Origin: CAYWEM01 sp964457225 | Lineage (GTDB): Bacteria > Acidobacteriota > Aminicenantia > UBA2199 | NCBI GenBank assembly: GCA_964457225.1 | Contig: CAYWEM010000004.1 | Location: 173,490-237,489, forward strand | Direction: 5' to 3' | Length of the DNA stretch: 64,000 nucleotides | Shown: piece by piece, positions 50,383 to 58,144 of the stretch | Numbering within the stretch: the first letter of the stretch is position 1 | Layout of the letters: the number at the start of each line of letters is the position of its first letter | The notes under the pieces: model-generated | Seen by the model: the letters and a program-made list of their open reading frames with translations, nothing else | Database searches by the model: none | What the model was told of the DNA's origin: nothing | Position numbers and translations under genes: made by a program

Positions 50383-51915
50383 TTGATCGGCACCATTCGT
50401 TCCGCGGTACTGGCCGGTCTCGAGGTCATCGCCACCGATGTCGAGGTGGGTTTCAGCCGCGGTATTCCCGGCACCATCATAGTCGGACTGCCGGACAACG
50501 CGGTCAAGGAGAGCCGCGAGCGGATCCGGCTGGCCATCCGCCATGCCGGCCTGGAATTTCCCGGAGCCACCAAGATCGTGGTCAATCTCTCGCCGGCCGA
50601 TGTCCGCAAGGAGGGAGCCGCCCTTGACCTGCCGATCGCCGTCGGCATTTTACGCAATGCCTACAAGTTGCAGAGCTCCATGTTCGCCACCCACCTCTTT
50701 TACGGTGAATTGAATCTCAACGGGGAACTCAACCCGGTCAAGGGCGTGCTGAACCTGGCCCTTTTCGCCCGCCGGGCCGGGTACCGGGGCCTGGTGATTC
50801 CCTGGGAGAACCGCCGTGAAGGGGCCTTTGTGCGCGGACTGGAAGTCTTCGCCCTGCGTTCCCTGGCCGAAGTTGTAGACCTGGTCAGGAATCCGCAGGC
50901 ATTCACCCCCTGTGCCTTTCAGCCCCCCCGGGAATCCGATGCTTCGCCCGAAGCTGATTTCGCTGAAATAAGGGGCCAGCACCTGGCCAAGCGAGCCCTG
51001 GAAATAGCGGCCGCAGGTTTTCACAACGTTTTACTCCTGGGACCTCCGGGATCGGGCAAGTCGATGCTGGCCAAGGCACTGGCCGGCATTCTCCCGGCCA
51101 TGAGCGAGGCCGAGATACTCGAAACTTCGCTGGTTTACTCCGCCGCCGGCCTGTTGGACGGCCGGGGGCTCAAAAGCAGCCGGCCTTTCCGTTCCCCCCA
51201 CCACACCATCTCGGATGTCGGTTTGAGCGGGGGCGGTAAGACTCCGGCGCCGGGGGAAATATCACTGGCCCATAACGGCGTGCTGTTTCTCGATGAAATA
51301 CCCTATTTCAAGAAATCGGCCCTGGAAGCCTTGCGCCAGCCCCTGGAAGACGGTCAGATTACGATTTCCCGGTCCCTGGCCGCCCTGACTTTTCCGGCCC
51401 GTTTCATGCTGGTGGCCGCCATGAATCCCTTCGAGGATTCGCAGGCGCCGCATGAGGCCGCCTGGGCCGGCAGTGACAGCCAGCGGCGCAAGTACTACGG
51501 CAAGCTTTCCCGCCCCCTGCTTGATCGGATCGACATCCAGCTGGAAGTGCAAAAAGTGCCGCTGGAAGAAATAACCGGGCCCCTGCGCAGTGAAAGCTCG
51601 GCGCAGATCAGGGAGCGGGTCGGCGCGGCCCGCGAGCTGCAGTTGTCACGTTTTGCCGGGCTTAAGCGACCGCTTTTTGCCAACGGCCAGATGCGCAATC
51701 CCGAGATCAGGCGTTTCTGCCGGCCCCGGCCCGAGGCTGCCGGATTGCTGGCCCTGGCCGTGGAAAAGTTTGACCTGAGCGCCCGGGCCTATTTCCGCCT
51801 GTTGAAAATCTGCCGCACCATAGCCGACCTGTCTCGTTCAGAAGACATCGAATCCGAACATGTGACCGAAGCACTGCAGTATCGCGCGCTTAATTTCTTT
51901 CGCCAGCGTTTCTGA
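50383..51915 (+). CDS. comM: YifB/ComM-family Mg-chelatase-like AAA+ ATPase
   Basis: 510 residues from TTG 50383, two bases after the mltD-like stop. N-terminal Lon-protease-like domain (GIPGTIIVGLPDNAVKESRERI), Walker A GPPGSGKSMLAKALAG near 226-241, Walker B GVLFLDEIPYF near 301-311, sensor FMLVAAMNPFE, and a C-terminal Mg-chelatase region. Best-studied members are hexameric helicases that extend branch migration in natural transformation. No other competence genes here. A terminator follows. Confidence 0.9.
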   Translation: MIGTIRSAVLAGLEVIATDVEVGFSRGIPGTIIVGLPDNAVKESRERIRLAIRHAGLEFPGATKIVVNLSPADVRKEGAALDLPIAVGILRNAYKLQSSMFATHLFYGELNLNGELNPVKGVLNLALFARRAGYRGLVIPWENRREGAFVRGLEVFALRSLAEVVDLVRNPQAFTPCAFQPPRESDASPEADFAEIRGQHLAKRALEIAAAGFHNVLLLGPPGSGKSMLAKALAGILPAMSEAEILETSLVYSAAGLLDGRGLKSSRPFRSPHHTISDVGLSGGGKTPAPGEISLAHNGVLFLDEIPYFKKSALEALRQPLEDGQITISRSLAALTFPARFMLVAAMNPFEDSQAPHEAAWAGSDSQRRKYYGKLSRPLLDRIDIQLEVQKVPLEEITGPLRSESSAQIRERVGAARELQLSRFAGLKRPLFANGQMRNPEIRRFCRPRPEAAGLLALAVEKFDLSARAYFRLLKICRTIADLSRSEDIESEHVTEALQYRALNFFRQRF

Positions 51916-51936
51916 GCCATGCCGCACCTATCCCAA

Positions 51937-51965
51937 ACCCGGTTTTGCCGGGTCCGCTTTTTTTT
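51937..51965 (+). terminator. Intrinsic terminator of the thpR-comM operon
   Basis: Stem ACCCGG/CCGGGT with loop TTTTG and eight T shortly after. It overlaps the promoter of the rhodanese gene. Confidence 0.7.
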
Positions 51966-51973
51966 GATATGCT
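51945..51973 (+). promoter_or_regulatory. Promoter of the rhodanese-DoxX pair, leaderless geometry
   Basis: TTGCCG (51945-51950), 17-base spacer, TATGCT (51968-51973), six bases to ATG 51980. No ribosome site. Confidence 0.45.
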
Positions 51974-51979
51974 TGAAGC

Positions 51980-52468
51980 ATGAACAAAGCAATGATCTCC
52001 AGGCGTAACCTGGTTGAAATGGCCGTCATAGTCGGCCTGTCACTTTTACTGGCCGTCATTGCCCATGCCCTGAGGGGTTTTCCGCCGGCGCCGTCTTCCC
52101 GGTCCGCAGAATTGAGCCCGGCCGCCCGGCAGTTGCCCCTGGTTGATGCCGACCTGCTTGAGCAGTTGCTCCAAGAACCAGGCACCCTGGTGCTTGACGC
52201 GCGCAATGCCCTCAGTTACGATGCCGGGCACATTCCTGGAGCCCGGTCCATGCCGCTCGGGCAGTGGCGTGACTACCTGCCTGCCCTGAGGCCCCTGCTG
52301 GAGGAGGCTCAATTCACCATCCTTTACTGCATTGACCGCGATTGCCGGGATGCCCTCTTCCTGGCCGAAGTCCTGCTGGCCGAAGGTTTCAGCGGTATCA
52401 TGCTTTACGAAGGGGGGATCGGCGACTGGCGAAGCCGGGGCCTGCCGCTGAGCGGGGGTGAATTGTGA
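51980..52468 (+). CDS. Membrane-anchored rhodanese-like protein
   Basis: 162 residues. One N-terminal membrane segment (about 9-28) then a rhodanese domain: VLDARNALSYDAGHIPGARSMP near 72-93 (split) and the active loop LYCIDRDCRDALFLAEVL near 115-132, with Cys117 in place of the persulfide Cys. It faces the periplasm if the anchor is N-in. It is coupled by a 4-base overlap to a MauE/DoxX-like membrane protein, a pairing seen for redox or sulfur handling in the envelope. Confidence 0.8.
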   Translation: MNKAMISRRNLVEMAVIVGLSLLLAVIAHALRGFPPAPSSRSAELSPAARQLPLVDADLLEQLLQEPGTLVLDARNALSYDAGHIPGARSMPLGQWRDYLPALRPLLEEAQFTILYCIDRDCRDALFLAEVLLAEGFSGIMLYEGGIGDWRSRGLPLSGGEL

Positions 52469-52905
52469 ATCCGGCCGCCCTGAAGAGATTTCTTGCTTCC
52501 GGCCCCTGCCAGCTGGCATGCCGCTTGTTCCTGGGCGGCGTTTTCGTTTACGCCGGAGCGATCAAGGTTTTGGACCCAGGGGGCATGGCCGCGGCCATCG
52601 CCGGTTATGACCTGTTGCCGGAATTCCTGGTTTACCCGCTGGCCGTATTCCTGCCCTGGCTCGAACTGCTGGCCGGTGGCTTGCTCATAAGCGGTGTTTT
52701 CAGCCGTTCCGGCGCCATGCTGCTCAGTGCCCTGCTGCTGGTGTTCATGCTGGCCATCAGTATCAACATTTTCCGGGGACACGATCACGCCTGCGGCTGC
52801 TTTTCAGCTTCAACCGCGGCGGCCAACGGATTGTGGCTCCTGGTTCGTGACGCCCTTTTCCTGCTGCCCGGATTGGTCATCGTGTTTTTCGGGCGGCGCG
52901 GCTGA
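52465..52905 (+). CDS. MauE/DoxX-like integral membrane protein
   Basis: 146 residues with four hydrophobic segments (about 13-30, 48-66, 72-92, 120-140). CRLFLGGVFVYAGAIKVLDP near 14-33 and a periplasm-side Cys pair in HDHACGCFS near 108-116 match the MauE/DoxX family of quinone-linked disulfide handling. With the rhodanese-like protein it may relay oxidising or sulfur equivalents across the membrane. Confidence 0.78.
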   Translation: MNPAALKRFLASGPCQLACRLFLGGVFVYAGAIKVLDPGGMAAAIAGYDLLPEFLVYPLAVFLPWLELLAGGLLISGVFSRSGAMLLSALLLVFMLAISINIFRGHDHACGCFSASTAAANGLWLLVRDALFLLPGLVIVFFGRRG

Positions 52906-53355
52906 TCAGCGGAAACGTTTCAGCTCGCGGTCGACTTCCCTCTTGATGTCGCGTTCCTTGATCTTGTCTTTTTTGGCGTATTCCCGCCTGCCCTTGGCCA
53001 GGGCGATTTCCACCTTGGCCAATCCGCGCTCGCTGAAGTAGACCTTGAGCGGTACAATGCTGAAGCCGCGTTCCTTGACCTTCTGATCAAGCTTGCGGAT
53101 TTCCTGCTTGTTCAGGAGCAGTTTGCGCTCCCGCAGGGGGTCGTGGTTGAAATGGCTGGCATGATCGTAGGGACTGACATGGCTGTTGACCAGGAATGCT
53201 TCACCGTTGCGGATCAGCACGAAGGCTTCCTTGATGCTCATGCGGCCCATGCGCAGCGATTTGACCTCGGTGCCGACCAGGACCAGGCCGGCGTCGAAAC
53301 GGGTTATGATTTCGTAATTGTGGAGAGCCTGTTTGTTAAGAGTTATGATCTTCAT
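52906..53355 (-). CDS. smpB: SsrA-binding protein SmpB
   Basis: 149 residues. NYEIITRFDAGLVLVGTEVKSLR near 14-36 (split), SHVSPYDHASHFNHDPLRERKLLL near 58-81 (split) and the C-terminal basic tail ALAKGRREYAKKDKIKERDI, as in all SmpB. It delivers tmRNA to stalled ribosomes. The tmRNA gene itself is not in the window. Its start overlaps the end of the CNNM-like gene by 20 bases; it abuts the MauE-like gene. Confidence 0.96.
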   Translation of the reverse strand: MKIITLNKQALHNYEIITRFDAGLVLVGTEVKSLRMGRMSIKEAFVLIRNGEAFLVNSHVSPYDHASHFNHDPLRERKLLLNKQEIRKLDQKVKERGFSIVPLKVYFSERGLAKVEIALAKGRREYAKKDKIKERDIKREVDRELKRFR

Positions 53356-54586
53356 GTTTAATAATCATTATTTCGTTGATTTTCCGCCTGGCCATTTTCC
53401 GGACCACCAGCAGGTGCCGGTTGATGAAAAGACGCGCGTGTTCCCGGGGAAAGCGGCCGAAATGATAGATGAAAAGCCCGGAAATGGTGCTGTATTCCTT
53501 GCGCAGGGGCAGCTGGATTTCCAGTTGGCGATTGATTTCTTCGACCTGGGCCTGGCCCTTGACCAGGAAAACCCGCCGGCCCTGCTTCCGAATCAGGGGA
53601 TCGACCGGCTGGCGGGCCTCACCGGCTATTTCCCGCAGAATATCGGGCAGGGAAAGCATGCCGCTGGTGGCGCCGTATTCATCGAGTACTATGGCCGTTT
53701 CCAGGCCCAGGTTGCGGAATTCGGTCAGGGTGTAGTGCAGGGATGAGTATTCCGAGATGAACAGCGGCGGGTCCAGGATGGTCTCGATTTTCAGATCCTT
53801 CATTTCGTTGTTCAGCAGGAAATCGAAGAGCAGGTACGGATTGGTGATGCCGACCACGTTGTCCAGGTTGTCGCGGTAAACCGCGCAGCGGAAAACCCGG
53901 CGGCTGTTGATCAGCCCGGGCAACTCGCTGATCGCCCGGCTGATTTCGACCGCGGCCATGGAAGTACGCGGGGTCATGATCGCCGGTACTTCGCGGTTGA
54001 CTATGTCCAGCAGTTTCTGCAGCATGGCCAATGAGTGGGGGTTTTCTTTGAAAAAGCGGCTTTCATGGCTGAAAAAGTGTTTTATCTCTTCCAGGGAAAG
54101 CTCGGCTTGGGTCGGCCGGTCCCGGCGGCGCAGGAAAAGGCCGGCGGCCATGGTGACGATCCTGACCAGGGGGCGGAACAGCAGGTTGAAGAGTTTGAGC
54201 GGATAGGCGTAAAACAGGGCCAGCCGGTCGGCATGGCGCATGGCGTAGGCCTTGGGGATTATTTCCGCGAAAAAGACTATGACCGTGGTGGTGAACAGGG
54301 TGGAAAGCAGGACCGCCAGGCTGTCGCTGGCCAGCATGGAGGTGAATATGTAGGCGGTCATTGACGCGGCCGCCACGTTGACCAGGTTGTTGCCGATCAG
54401 GATGGTGGACAGGAATTCATCCGGTTTGCCCAGCAGTTTGGCTATCAGCCCGGCCCGGCGGTTCTTTTTTTTCACCTGGTGGCTCAGCTTGATTCGATTC
54501 AGGGACAGGAAGGAAGTTTCGGCGGAAGAAAAAAAAGCGCTCAGCATTACCAGCAGCAGGAACAAAAGCAACTGCAGGATGAACAT
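53336..54586 (-). CDS. CNNM/HlyC-CorC family transporter with CBS domains
   Basis: 416 residues. DUF21 membrane domain (about 1-170, four hydrophobic segments; AFFSSAETSFLSLNRIKL near 16-33), two CBS domains (about 195-320; MTPRTSMAAVE), and a C-terminal CorC/HlyC domain (LDEYGATSGMLSLPDILREI). Family members move or sense Mg2+, Co2+ or Na+. It lies between rex and smpB in one operon. Confidence 0.88.
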   Translation of the reverse strand: MFILQLLLFLLLVMLSAFFSSAETSFLSLNRIKLSHQVKKKNRRAGLIAKLLGKPDEFLSTILIGNNLVNVAAASMTAYIFTSMLASDSLAVLLSTLFTTTVIVFFAEIIPKAYAMRHADRLALFYAYPLKLFNLLFRPLVRIVTMAAGLFLRRRDRPTQAELSLEEIKHFFSHESRFFKENPHSLAMLQKLLDIVNREVPAIMTPRTSMAAVEISRAISELPGLINSRRVFRCAVYRDNLDNVVGITNPYLLFDFLLNNEMKDLKIETILDPPLFISEYSSLHYTLTEFRNLGLETAIVLDEYGATSGMLSLPDILREIAGEARQPVDPLIRKQGRRVFLVKGQAQVEEINRQLEIQLPLRKEYSTISGLFIYHFGRFPREHARLFINRHLLVVRKMARRKINEIMIIKHEDHNS

Positions 54587-54620
54587 GGCCGAAACTCCCT
54601 GTTGATCGGCGGGAGTTATG

Positions 54621-55280
54621 TCACCTGCGGGAATGCTGTAACTGGTAGATTATCTTGTACATTGAGATCCCGATACAGTCATTGACCAGGAATACGTTCC
54701 TGGTATCGGCCGGAAGCTTCAGAATACGCGGCGCGAAGTTGATGACCCCCCTGATTCCGGCGGCCAGCAGCTGGTCAAAGGCTTCCTGGGCCTGTTCCTC
54801 GGGAACGGTCAGCAGGGCGATGCTTACTTCCGGGTTGGCCGACAAGAATGTTTCAAGCTGGTCAATGTGCAGGATAGGCTTGGGATCGTGCCGGGAATCG
54901 GTCATGGCGCCGACCAGTTCTTTTTTGACGTCGAATAGGGCTGTTATTTTTATGTTTCTCTGTTTGAAAATCTTGTATTCAGCCAGGGCCTGGCCCATGC
55001 GCCCGGCACCGACGATGATCACCTTGGCGCCCTTGTTGATGGACAGGATTTTTTTCAGTTCGGCGACCAGCCTCTTGACCTGGTAGCCTTTTTTCTGCTT
55101 GCCGATGGCAATGCCCAGGTAATAAAAATCCTGGCGGACCTGGTTGCCGGAAATTCCGGTTACTTCCTCGATTCTTTTGGATGAAACGTAGGCTTCGTCA
55201 TCGATTTCCATTTTCAGCAGAGCTTCGTAATAAAAGCTGATACGCCGGATGATTCTCATGTTGACGGTTTTTTTCATCAT
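54621..55280 (-). CDS. rex: Redox-sensing transcriptional repressor Rex
   Basis: 219 residues from ATG 55280; the longer start at 55301 lies in the -10 box, and AAGGTG precedes 55280. Winged helix (VSSKRIEEVTGISGNQVRQDFYYLG near 33-57, split), then GAGRMGQALAEYKIF (NADH-binding Rossmann) and a domain-swap C-terminal helix. Rex senses the NADH/NAD ratio and represses fermentative and respiratory genes. No TTGTGAA-type Rex site was seen in its own promoter. Confidence 0.93.
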   Translation of the reverse strand: MMKKTVNMRIIRRISFYYEALLKMEIDDEAYVSSKRIEEVTGISGNQVRQDFYYLGIAIGKQKKGYQVKRLVAELKKILSINKGAKVIIVGAGRMGQALAEYKIFKQRNIKITALFDVKKELVGAMTDSRHDPKPILHIDQLETFLSANPEVSIALLTVPEEQAQEAFDQLLAAGIRGVINFAPRILKLPADTRNVFLVNDCIGISMYKIIYQLQHSRR

Positions 55281-55299
55281 TGTTATCACCTTGTTTTTC

Positions 55300-55328
55300 A
55301 TGATAACTCAGTGCTCATTAAATGTCAA
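55300..55328 (-). promoter_or_regulatory. Promoter of the rex-CNNM-smpB operon
   Basis: Minus strand: TTGACA (55323-55328), 17-base spacer, TATCAT (55300-55305). The transcript would begin about 10-15 bases before AAGGTG. It is back to back with the uppS promoter. Confidence 0.65.
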
Positions 55329-55356
55329 CGATTTAACGATATTTGCCGGGTCCTGA

Positions 55357-55385
55357 TTGACAAGGTTTCGGGCGGGCATTATAAT
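55357..55385 (+). promoter_or_regulatory. Consensus promoter of the uppS operon, leaderless geometry
   Basis: TTGACA (55357-55362), exact 17-base spacer, TATAAT (55380-55385): a perfect sigma70 consensus. ATG 55392 is six bases on. If the ATG at 55443 is used instead, the mRNA has a leader of about 50 bases. Confidence 0.75.
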
Positions 55386-55391
55386 CCTTTC

Positions 55392-56150
55392 ATGGATGAC
55401 AGGTTCGCCGGATTTTTCAGTGCAGACAGCCCCGCCGGGCGGATGAGCCGGGAAATCGATTATCAGCGCCTGCCCCTGCACGTGGCCCTGATCATGGACG
55501 GCAACGGGCGCTGGGCGGAGCAAAACCGGCTGAAAAGGCATGACGGTCATCGGCAGGGAGGAGAAGCCGCGCGTGAAGTGAGTGAATGCGCCATGCGGCT
55601 TGGCATCCGCTACCTGACCCTGTTCGCCTTCTCCAGCGAAAACTGGAAAAGACCTGTTTCCGAAGTCCGGTTTCTGATGGACCTGCTTTTCGAGTATTTC
55701 AGCCGCAGCAGTGAGAAAATAACCGATCTCGATGTCCGCCTGAAAGTGATCGGTGAAAAAGGTAAGCTTCCGGCCAGGCTGCTGGGCAAGATTGATGAAC
55801 TGGAAAGGGCTACTGCGGAAAAAAAGACCATGCAGTTGAACCTGGCCCTGAATTACGGATCACGCCAGGAAATCCTGACCGCGACCCGCGCCCTGCTGTC
55901 TGCCGGCATCCAGGCCGCCGACCTTGATGAGAAGAAATTCAACGCCTTCCTCTATACCGCGGATTCTCCTGATCCCGACCTGATGATCAGGACTTCCGGG
56001 GAAATGCGGCTTTCGAACTTTTTGCTCTTTCAATCCGCTTATACTGAGCTCTATTTCACCCCCACCCTGTGGCCCGATTTCCGCAGTGCCGAATTCCTGA
56101 AGGCCATAGTAGAGTTCCAGCGCCGCCGGCGCCGTTTCGGTGCCCTGTGA
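55392..56150 (+). CDS. uppS: Undecaprenyl diphosphate synthase (cis-isoprenyl transferase)
   Basis: 252 residues from ATG 55392 (ATG 55443 possible). HVALIMDGNGRWAEQN near 30-45 holds the catalytic Asp; FAFSSENWKRP near 82-92; C-terminal PDPDLMIRTSGEMRLSNFLL and ELYFTPTLWPDF. It makes the C55 carrier for peptidoglycan and O-antigen. It heads an operon with cdsA, dxr and rseP, the order common in many bacteria. Confidence 0.95.
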   Translation: MDDRFAGFFSADSPAGRMSREIDYQRLPLHVALIMDGNGRWAEQNRLKRHDGHRQGGEAAREVSECAMRLGIRYLTLFAFSSENWKRPVSEVRFLMDLLFEYFSRSSEKITDLDVRLKVIGEKGKLPARLLGKIDELERATAEKKTMQLNLALNYGSRQEILTATRALLSAGIQAADLDEKKFNAFLYTADSPDPDLMIRTSGEMRLSNFLLFQSAYTELYFTPTLWPDFRSAEFLKAIVEFQRRRRRFGAL

Positions 56151-56950
56151 AGGATCTTGGCAGACGTCTCCCGGCTACCCTGTTCATGGTGCTGGGTGCC
56201 TGGCTGGCTATCAATCACCTGCCGGACCTGCCTTTCGCCCTGCTGGTATTTGCGGTCATTTCGATTGCCGCCTGGGAGTTTCAGCGACTTTGCCGGCCCC
56301 TGACTTTCTCGATGTTTCTGACCATGGCCGCCGGCCTGCTGATCGGAGTGTCTTTTTTCTTTGACCGGGCCCACCTGGCACCGGCCCTGGTTGGAGCCAT
56401 GGGCCTGCACGGGCTGTTCCTGCTTTTCCGCATCCGCGATCGCCGGCGCCTGGATTCCTTTGTCCGGGATTTCGGCATTTCGCTCAGCTCGGTGCTCTAT
56501 CTCTACCTGCCGCTTTTTTTCCTTTTTTCCCTGCGCCGCCTCGACCCGGCTTATCTCCTGTTCCTGCTTTTTGTCATCGCCGTCGGCGATTCGGCGGCCT
56601 ATTTCATCGGCAGTCGCTGGGGGAAAAAAACCATCTACCCCCTGGCCTCACCGCGTAAAACCCTGGCCGGCCTGCTGGCCGCGGTTCCCGGCGCGGCCCT
56701 GGCCGGCTGGTTGTCCACGCTGATATTTCCATTCGCGGAACCGGTCGGCCTTCTGGTCGTGGTTGCGACCGCCGCCCTGCTGGGTCTTTTTTCGCAATTG
56801 GCCGATCCCCTGGAATCTCTTTTCAAAAGGGCGGCCGACCGGAAGGATTCCGGCACCCTGCTGGCCGGCCACGGCGGAGTGCTTGACCGGGTGGACAGCT
56901 ACATCCTCTGTGCTCCTCTGCTTGAAGCGGTCATATTACTGTGCTGGTGA
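56147..56950 (+). CDS. cdsA: Phosphatidate cytidylyltransferase
   Basis: 267 residues from GTG 56147 overlapping the uppS stop (GTGA). Seven or so hydrophobic segments. The C-terminal family signature is present: FKRAADRKDSGTLLAGHGGV then LDRVDSYI near 225-255, with the metal-binding D and K. The earlier GDSAAYFIGSRWGKK fits. It makes CDP-diacylglycerol from phosphatidate and CTP in the inner membrane. Confidence 0.92.
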   Translation: MKDLGRRLPATLFMVLGAWLAINHLPDLPFALLVFAVISIAAWEFQRLCRPLTFSMFLTMAAGLLIGVSFFFDRAHLAPALVGAMGLHGLFLLFRIRDRRRLDSFVRDFGISLSSVLYLYLPLFFLFSLRRLDPAYLLFLLFVIAVGDSAAYFIGSRWGKKTIYPLASPRKTLAGLLAAVPGAALAGWLSTLIFPFAEPVGLLVVVATAALLGLFSQLADPLESLFKRAADRKDSGTLLAGHGGVLDRVDSYILCAPLLEAVILLCW

Positions 56951-56989
56951 AGACGTGAAGCTGAAAGCGCCGGTCCGCAGATTGCCGGG

Positions 56990-58144
56990 ATGATGAGATC
57001 CATAGCCCTGCTGGGTTCCACCGGGTCGATCGGCAACAGCACCCTGCAGGTGGCGGCCGCGCATCGTGAGGAATTCAGCATAACTGGCCTGGCGGCCGGA
57101 GAAAACATCGACCTGCTGCTGCGGCAGATCGCCGAATGGCGGCCGCGCATCGTTTCCGTGGCCCGGGAAGCCGATGTCTCCCGGGTCAGGCAGGCATTTC
57201 CCGGATTGGAAGTCCATTACGGAGAGCAGGGGCTTTGCGCGGTCGCCGCCGCGCCCGGGGTCGATACCGTGGTTGCAGCCAGCAACGGCACGGTCGCCCT
57301 GCAGGCCGCCCTGACCACCCTGAAACTGCAGCGCAGACTCTGCCTGGCCAACAAGGAAGTGCTGGTGGCCGCCGGTGAATTGGTCATGGCCGAGGCCCGG
57401 CGTTCCGGGGCGGAAGTATTGCCGGTCGACAGTGAATTGAGCGCCGTGTTCCAGGCCCTGGGCCGGGAAAAGCCTGCTTTCATCAAGAGAATCGTGCTGA
57501 CCGCCTCGGGCGGTCCTTTCCTGCACGCCGATCCGGAAGAACTGCGGGCGGTTTCAGTGGCCCAGGCCCTCAACCACCCGGTCTGGTCCATGGGGCGGAA
57601 AATCTCGGTGGATTCTGCGACCATGATGAACAAGGCCCTGGAAATGGTCGAGACTTTTCATTTGTTCAGCCTGCGGCCGGAACAGGTCTCGGTGCTGATC
57701 CATCCCCAGGGCGTGGTGCATTCCCTGGTTGAATACCTGGACAACTCGGTGCTGGCGCAAATGTCCCCGCCGGACATGCGCCTGCCGATACTCTACGCCC
57801 TGTCGTTTCCCGAGCGCCTGGAATCGTCTTTTCCGGCTCTCGACCTGGCCGCCTGGGGCCGGCTTGAATTCCTGCCGGCCGATTACCGCAAGTTCCCGGC
57901 CCTGGCTTTGGGACAAAGGGTGATCAATGAAGGCGGCAGCAGCGGCGCCGTGCTCAATGCGGCCAATGAAGTGGCCGTGGATTACTTCCTGGCCGGGCGC
58001 ATAAGTTTCCCGGCCATCTGGGAAACCGTGACCCGGGTGCTGGAATTCAGCCCCCGGTGTTCCCCGGCTGACCTGGATACGGTCAGGTCGGTGATCGCCG
58101 AAACCCGTTGCAAGACGGTGGAATTACTTGAAAAGGAGCGCTAA
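56990..58144 (+). CDS. dxr: 1-deoxy-D-xylulose 5-phosphate reductoisomerase
   Basis: 384 residues. NADPH motif GSTGSIGNSTL near 10-20, then NKEVLVAAGELV near 120-131, metal site PVDSELSAVFQ near 144-154, and the flexible loop HPVWSMGRKISVDSATMMNKALE near 195-217 (split). It makes MEP from DXP, the committed step of the MEP isoprenoid route that feeds uppS and the polyprenyl synthase at 3510. Confidence 0.96.
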   Translation: MMRSIALLGSTGSIGNSTLQVAAAHREEFSITGLAAGENIDLLLRQIAEWRPRIVSVAREADVSRVRQAFPGLEVHYGEQGLCAVAAAPGVDTVVAASNGTVALQAALTTLKLQRRLCLANKEVLVAAGELVMAEARRSGAEVLPVDSELSAVFQALGREKPAFIKRIVLTASGGPFLHADPEELRAVSVAQALNHPVWSMGRKISVDSATMMNKALEMVETFHLFSLRPEQVSVLIHPQGVVHSLVEYLDNSVLAQMSPPDMRLPILYALSFPERLESSFPALDLAAWGRLEFLPADYRKFPALALGQRVINEGGSSGAVLNAANEVAVDYFLAGRISFPAIWETVTRVLEFSPRCSPADLDTVRSVIAETRCKTVELLEKER

